From Cyathus striatus (Eukaryota > Basidiomycota > Agaricomycetes > Agaricales > Nidulariaceae), in assembly GCA_025738555.1 (NCBI GenBank), contig JAOVFP010000004.1:6448001-6512000 (forward strand): 64,000 nt of DNA, in the 5' to 3' direction. Shown here one piece after another: positions 60,122 through 64,000 of this stretch. Every line of letters begins with the position of its first letter. The stretch's first letter is position 1. Below the pieces are notes generated by a model that saw only the letters and a program-made list of their open reading frames with translations, searched no databases and was not told the origin of the DNA. The translations under genes and the position numbers were made by a program.

Positions 60122-60380
60122 TCATAATCGAATAAATCAAGATCTGAGCATATGAAACGACAGCCGCCATGATTTGTATTCTGAACACATGGAACGCCGG
60201 CCACCCTGATTCTTTAATTGAGATCTTACAAATCCTTTCCAAAGGATCGCAGATCTAAGTAGCGGAAATGTAATAAAATATTGCATTCCATAGTTTAGTC
60301 ATCTTGCCCCCCATTCTCCCCTTTTATCCTCTCGCTCTCATCTTTCTATCTCTGAGACTCCTTTTCCTTGTGACAACTTG
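60122..60380. other. 5' flank of the repeat-protein gene
   Basis: No gene seen; pyrimidine-rich near 60300. Confidence 0.4.
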
Positions 60381-61440
60381 TAAGTTTTTATTATTTTCTC
60401 CAGCATACGACGTAACTTGAAATTGAGATTATAGCAGAGATGTAAGAGTATCTTCACCCCTGATACTTGACAGCGTACAATTTTCCCTCCAAGCTTAAGA
60501 TGTATCATTGACCCCATCTCATGTTATAGAGCCTCATTTATCTTTTATTTCACTCCTTGTATTTGACAGGGTACATATTTCCCTCCAAGCATAAGAGTAT
60601 GATTGACCCCATATCATTTTATAGGTTGTACTTGCTGATACTTGACAGTGTATGTTTTTTTTCCCTCCAAGCATAAGACATACGATTGACATTTCATTTT
60701 ATAGATTCTGATTTACTCTTGTAACAACTTGTACATTTTTATTGTCTTCGCCGGTGTATGACGTTACTTAAAATAAAAAATATAGCAACGATATGTGGGT
60801 ATATTTTGACCCCCCTGATACTTGACAGCGTACATATTTTCCCTCCAAGCATAAGATGAACAATTGACCTCTTCACATTCTATAGATGAGACTCTGCTTC
60901 GCTGTGTCTCTTGTACTCACTCGACTATCACTCAACTTGTAAGTTTTAATCAGTTGTACGTTTTTATTGTCTTCACCATCATATGACATTACTAAAATCG
61001 AAAATATAGCAAAGATGTGTGGGTATATTTCGACCCCCCTGATACTTGACAGAGTACGTATTTTCCCTCCAAGCATAAGATGAGCAATTGACCTCTTCAC
61101 ATTCTATAGATGAGACTCTGCTTCGCTGTGTCTCTTGTACTCTCTCAACTATCGCTCGACTTGTAAGTTTTAATCAGTTGTACGTTTTTATTGTCTTCAC
61201 CATCATATGATATTACTAAAATCGAAAATATAGCAAAGATGTGTGGGTATATTTCGACCCCCCTGATACTTGACAGTGTACGTATTTTCCCTCCAAACAT
61301 AAGATGAACAATTGACCTCTTCACACTCTATAGATGAGACTCTGCTTCGCTGTGTCTCTTGTACTTGCTCGACCATCGCTCGACTTGTAAGTTTTTATCA
61401 TCTCCTACAATCATACAACACTCACAAATACAAATACCTT
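60380..61440. repeat. 224-bp tandem repeat
   Basis: CCCCTGATACTTGACAG recurs at about 60812, 61036 and 61260, a period of 224, with the rest of the unit (TTTTCCCTCCAAGCATAAGA, GACTCTGCTTCGCTGTGTC) highly conserved. More diverged, shorter copies occupy 60440-60720. Confidence 0.85.
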
Positions 61441-61888
61441 CTGTACGTTTTTCCCTCTAAGCATAAAATGTAAGATTGAGCCCCGGTGCTGGAGAGGTCA
61501 GTATACGGAGGTTTATAGGTCGGTCAAACATATTGAAGGGGTCTCAGTGCATTTAAAATCAGATTCATTTTCACCCCTTTCATGAGTCAGGAATTACAGC
61601 ACCGAGACACCATAATTAATGCTTGGTTTATTGCTTAGTAATATCATTCAGCTGTAACCCCTTCTCATTTTATAGACGATACACTGCTTCGATGTTTCTC
61701 TTGTAGTTACCAGAACCGTATATATTGGGGTAGTTATAGTAGTAACCCTCGTTTCTTGTAGACTTCTCCCTAGATTTATACCTAGGAGGGGTGTTAGCCA
61801 TTTGGATCATAAAAAGCCCAGGTTTTATGAAAAAGTGATCACAAAATCCCTGACTTCCATGATCACTGCAAAATCTAATGGTATTCAT
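61441..61888. other. non-coding spacer
   Basis: No supported gene. A minus-strand frame at 61888-61670 lacks features. Confidence 0.35.
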
Positions 61889-61889
61889 T

Positions 61890-62520
61890 ATTATTAATGA
61901 ATGTATGAGTGATCAAAGGTGATCATTGGATGTTATAATAGTGTATGATGGATATTAAAGGGTATATTGACTACTAATGAATACTAATGAATGTGAAAGT
62001 GATCATAAGTGATCATGATATAATATAATGGTGTATTATAGTGTGTAATGACTACTAGTGAATACTAATGGATGTGTAAGTGATCATAAGTGATCATGAT
62101 ATGATATAATGGTGTATTATAGTACATAATGACTACTAGTGAATACTAATGGATGTGTAAGTGATCATAAGTGATCATGGTATGTTGTAATAGCATATTA
62201 TAGTGCATAATGACTACTGGTGAATACTAATGGATGTGGAAGTGATCATAAGTGATCATGGTAAAGTATAAGTGTATTATAGTGTGTAATGACTACTAGT
62301 GAATACTAATGGATGTGTAAGTGATTATAAGTGATCATAATATAATATAATGGTGTATTATAGTGCATAATGACTACTGGTGAATACTAATGAATGTAGA
62401 AGTGATCGTAAGTGATCATGGTATGTTATAATAGCATATTATTGTGCATAATGCTTATTAATTAATATTAATAAATGTAAAAGTGATCATAAGTGATCAT
62501 GGTATAAATAATAGCATATT
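61890..62520. repeat. 81-bp satellite, about eight copies
   Basis: The motif GTGATCATAAGTGATCAT recurs with its core GATCAT at 62001, 62082, 62163, 62244, 62323, 62404 and 62484, spacings 79-81, with an earlier diverged copy at 61911. Each unit also holds GACTACTAGTGAATACTAAT. Confidence 0.9.
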
Positions 62521-62549
62521 AATTTATAAATGAATATAGGAATATCACA

Positions 62550-63260
62550 TTTTCCCACATGTCACACCTGTCACGAGTGTATGTCACGTATGTCACACAT
62601 CTCATGTATGTCACACCTGTCACACCTGTCACAACTGTCATATTTGTCATGTATGTCACACATATCACACATGTTATGCATGTCACATTTGTCACACTTA
62701 TGTATGTTATATATGTCACATTTATTATGCATGTCACACATCTCATGTTTGTCACATTTGTCACACGTGTCACAGTACGAATGTCACGCTCCTCATATTT
62801 GTCACACCTGTTGTATATGTCATGTATGTAGCATTTGTCACACTTGTCACACTTTTATACATGTCACACCTGTTATGTATATCACATTTGTCATGCATAT
62901 CACATTCTCACATGTCATACTTGTCAGATTTGTCACACTTGTCATGCATATCACATTTATCTTACATATCACACTTGTCAGATTCGTCACACTTGTCACA
63001 TATGTCACACATTTCACTACTGGTCATATATATCACACTTATTACTCTCATCTGTCACAAATGTCATGCTTTCTACATCTGTCACCCTTTTTCTGTCTGT
63101 TATACCTGTCACACTCTTCAAGCATCATTCATATAACACTTATCATATTTTACACATTTGTCACATTCCTTACATATTTGTCACATTTTCCATGTCTGCT
63201 ATATCTGTCATATATTTTCTCTCATTTTGTTACACTTTTCTTACATGTCACATTTTTCAG
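62550..63260. repeat. TGTCACA short-repeat array
   Basis: Several dozen imperfect 9-10 bp units of the form TGTCACAYN run in one orientation. The long open frames here (for example 62530-63309, with CHTCH or MSHLSH repeats) follow from the repeat and are not genes. Same module as the arms of the foldback-like element at 56.1-58.3 kb. Confidence 0.9.
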
Positions 63261-64000
63261 TTATATTACACATCATACTTCTATAAATATCACATATATT
63301 ACAAATTGAAGATTCTATTTCATTCCTCTACTTCAAACCTGTTTGGTGAATATATCTTTAGTGTACCAATCTTAAGTATTAAAATAGAAACATATGACTT
63401 GCTATAATATATCTGAACACAAACAACTGCATTGTACACAGCACACAAGTTGAAGTCAATGATCCTTATGTTTCTGATCTTTGTCAAAGCTCACATCAGT
63501 ATTTAGACATTCATACAGTTACATGTGTAATAATTGTCTCAAGAATCTCATGTCAAATATGACATATATGACACTATGCCATCTGCAATCAGTTTGAAAT
63601 TGTCAAGGTTGATAGCCTTCACTGAGTTATGGGAATTATACATTTTAAGCACTCACATGATTGTTACATTTAACTACTTGTTTTATTTAAGTCTCAGATG
63701 AGAGTAAGCTGAGAGTTAGTTGAGACATCTGTGAGAATGATACATACAACAGCTGGTTATGTAGCAGTTCTTGCTTATGAATAGATAAGTACTAGTAGGA
63801 CATGAAAACAGTATCATATTGACATCAAGACTTGAGACATTAGAAAGTTATAAGTTTTAACAATAACATAGAACCATAGTAGAATGAGTGACATGAATAA
63901 AACAACACAATTGGACTAAACATGAAGTGAGACAAAGATATAAGAGATGTGATAGTGGGAAGGTAGTATACAGTTAGTACTAATGGATGTGGTGAATAGG
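63261..64000. other. AT-rich sequence, no gene seen
   Basis: No coding region. If the satellite and TGTCACA array are the left end of a mobile element, this would be its interior, running past the window. Confidence 0.4.

Noticed and set aside
62530..63309. 259-codon Cys/His-rich frame that looks like a zinc-finger protein
   Set aside because: The CHTCH pattern is the translation of the TGTCACA repeat; other frames give equally regular text.

Overview
The window looks like a repeat-rich chromosome segment of a basidiomycete fungus, most likely an agaricomycete. The reasons are: genes broken by many GT-AG introns of about 50-60 bp; transposase families that are expanded in Agaricomycetes (a KDZ-type element with the CxC5/CxC6 cysteine clusters, a Plavaka element, and a Tnp2/Transposase_21 protein); a DUF6532-like gene; a TE-associated Spt5/KOW protein; and long, multi-period satellite arrays. 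No species can be named from the sequence.

Layout. 0.5-3.9 kb: an Spt5/KOW-like gene on the minus strand with an intron-like insertion made of TGACAG repeats, followed by a small inverted-repeat element. 4.3-5.9 kb: a decayed, gene-like stretch. 7.2-8.75 kb: an intact WD40 gene with a C-terminal membrane anchor. 9.2-21.6 kb: a nest of transposons. A Tnp2-type transposase gene is interrupted by a roughly 1.2 kb AT-rich insertion (about 11.75-12.95 kb) and by a 7.1 kb KDZ element (13,630-20,775). The KDZ element has a visible target duplication, C-rich terminal repeats, two genes and 11-bp-phased end repeats. 21.6-33 kb: mostly non-coding, with a mariner-like non-autonomous element, low-complexity GC-rich blocks, a second KDZ-like terminus and small gene remnants. 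33.2-38.65 kb: the one clear housekeeping gene, a GBF1/Gea-type Sec7 ARF exchange factor (minus strand), which carries an in-frame stop near its C-terminus. 39-47.6 kb: non-coding, with a possible solo LTR, paired TTCGCC hairpins, a tRNA relic and minisatellites. 47.6-52.9 kb: a Plavaka transposase (minus) divergent from a DUF6532-like gene (plus), sharing a 215 bp promoter region. 53.3-53.7 kb: a small three-exon gene. 54.4-64 kb: a satellite-rich block. It holds a higher-order repeat array, a foldback-like element with TGTCACA arms and 64-bp terminal units, a gene built from tandemly duplicated exon-intron units, a 224-bp tandem repeat, and an 81-bp array running into another TGTCACA array at the window end.

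The functional picture is therefore two or three cellular genes (WD40 protein, ARF-GEF, perhaps the small genes) embedded in nested DNA transposons. The most interesting signals are the nested KDZ insertion, which restores the host reading frame exactly when removed; the two elements that pair a satellite array with a TGTCACA array; and the exon-duplicated repeat gene. All identifications come from reading the translated sequence by eye; no search was run.
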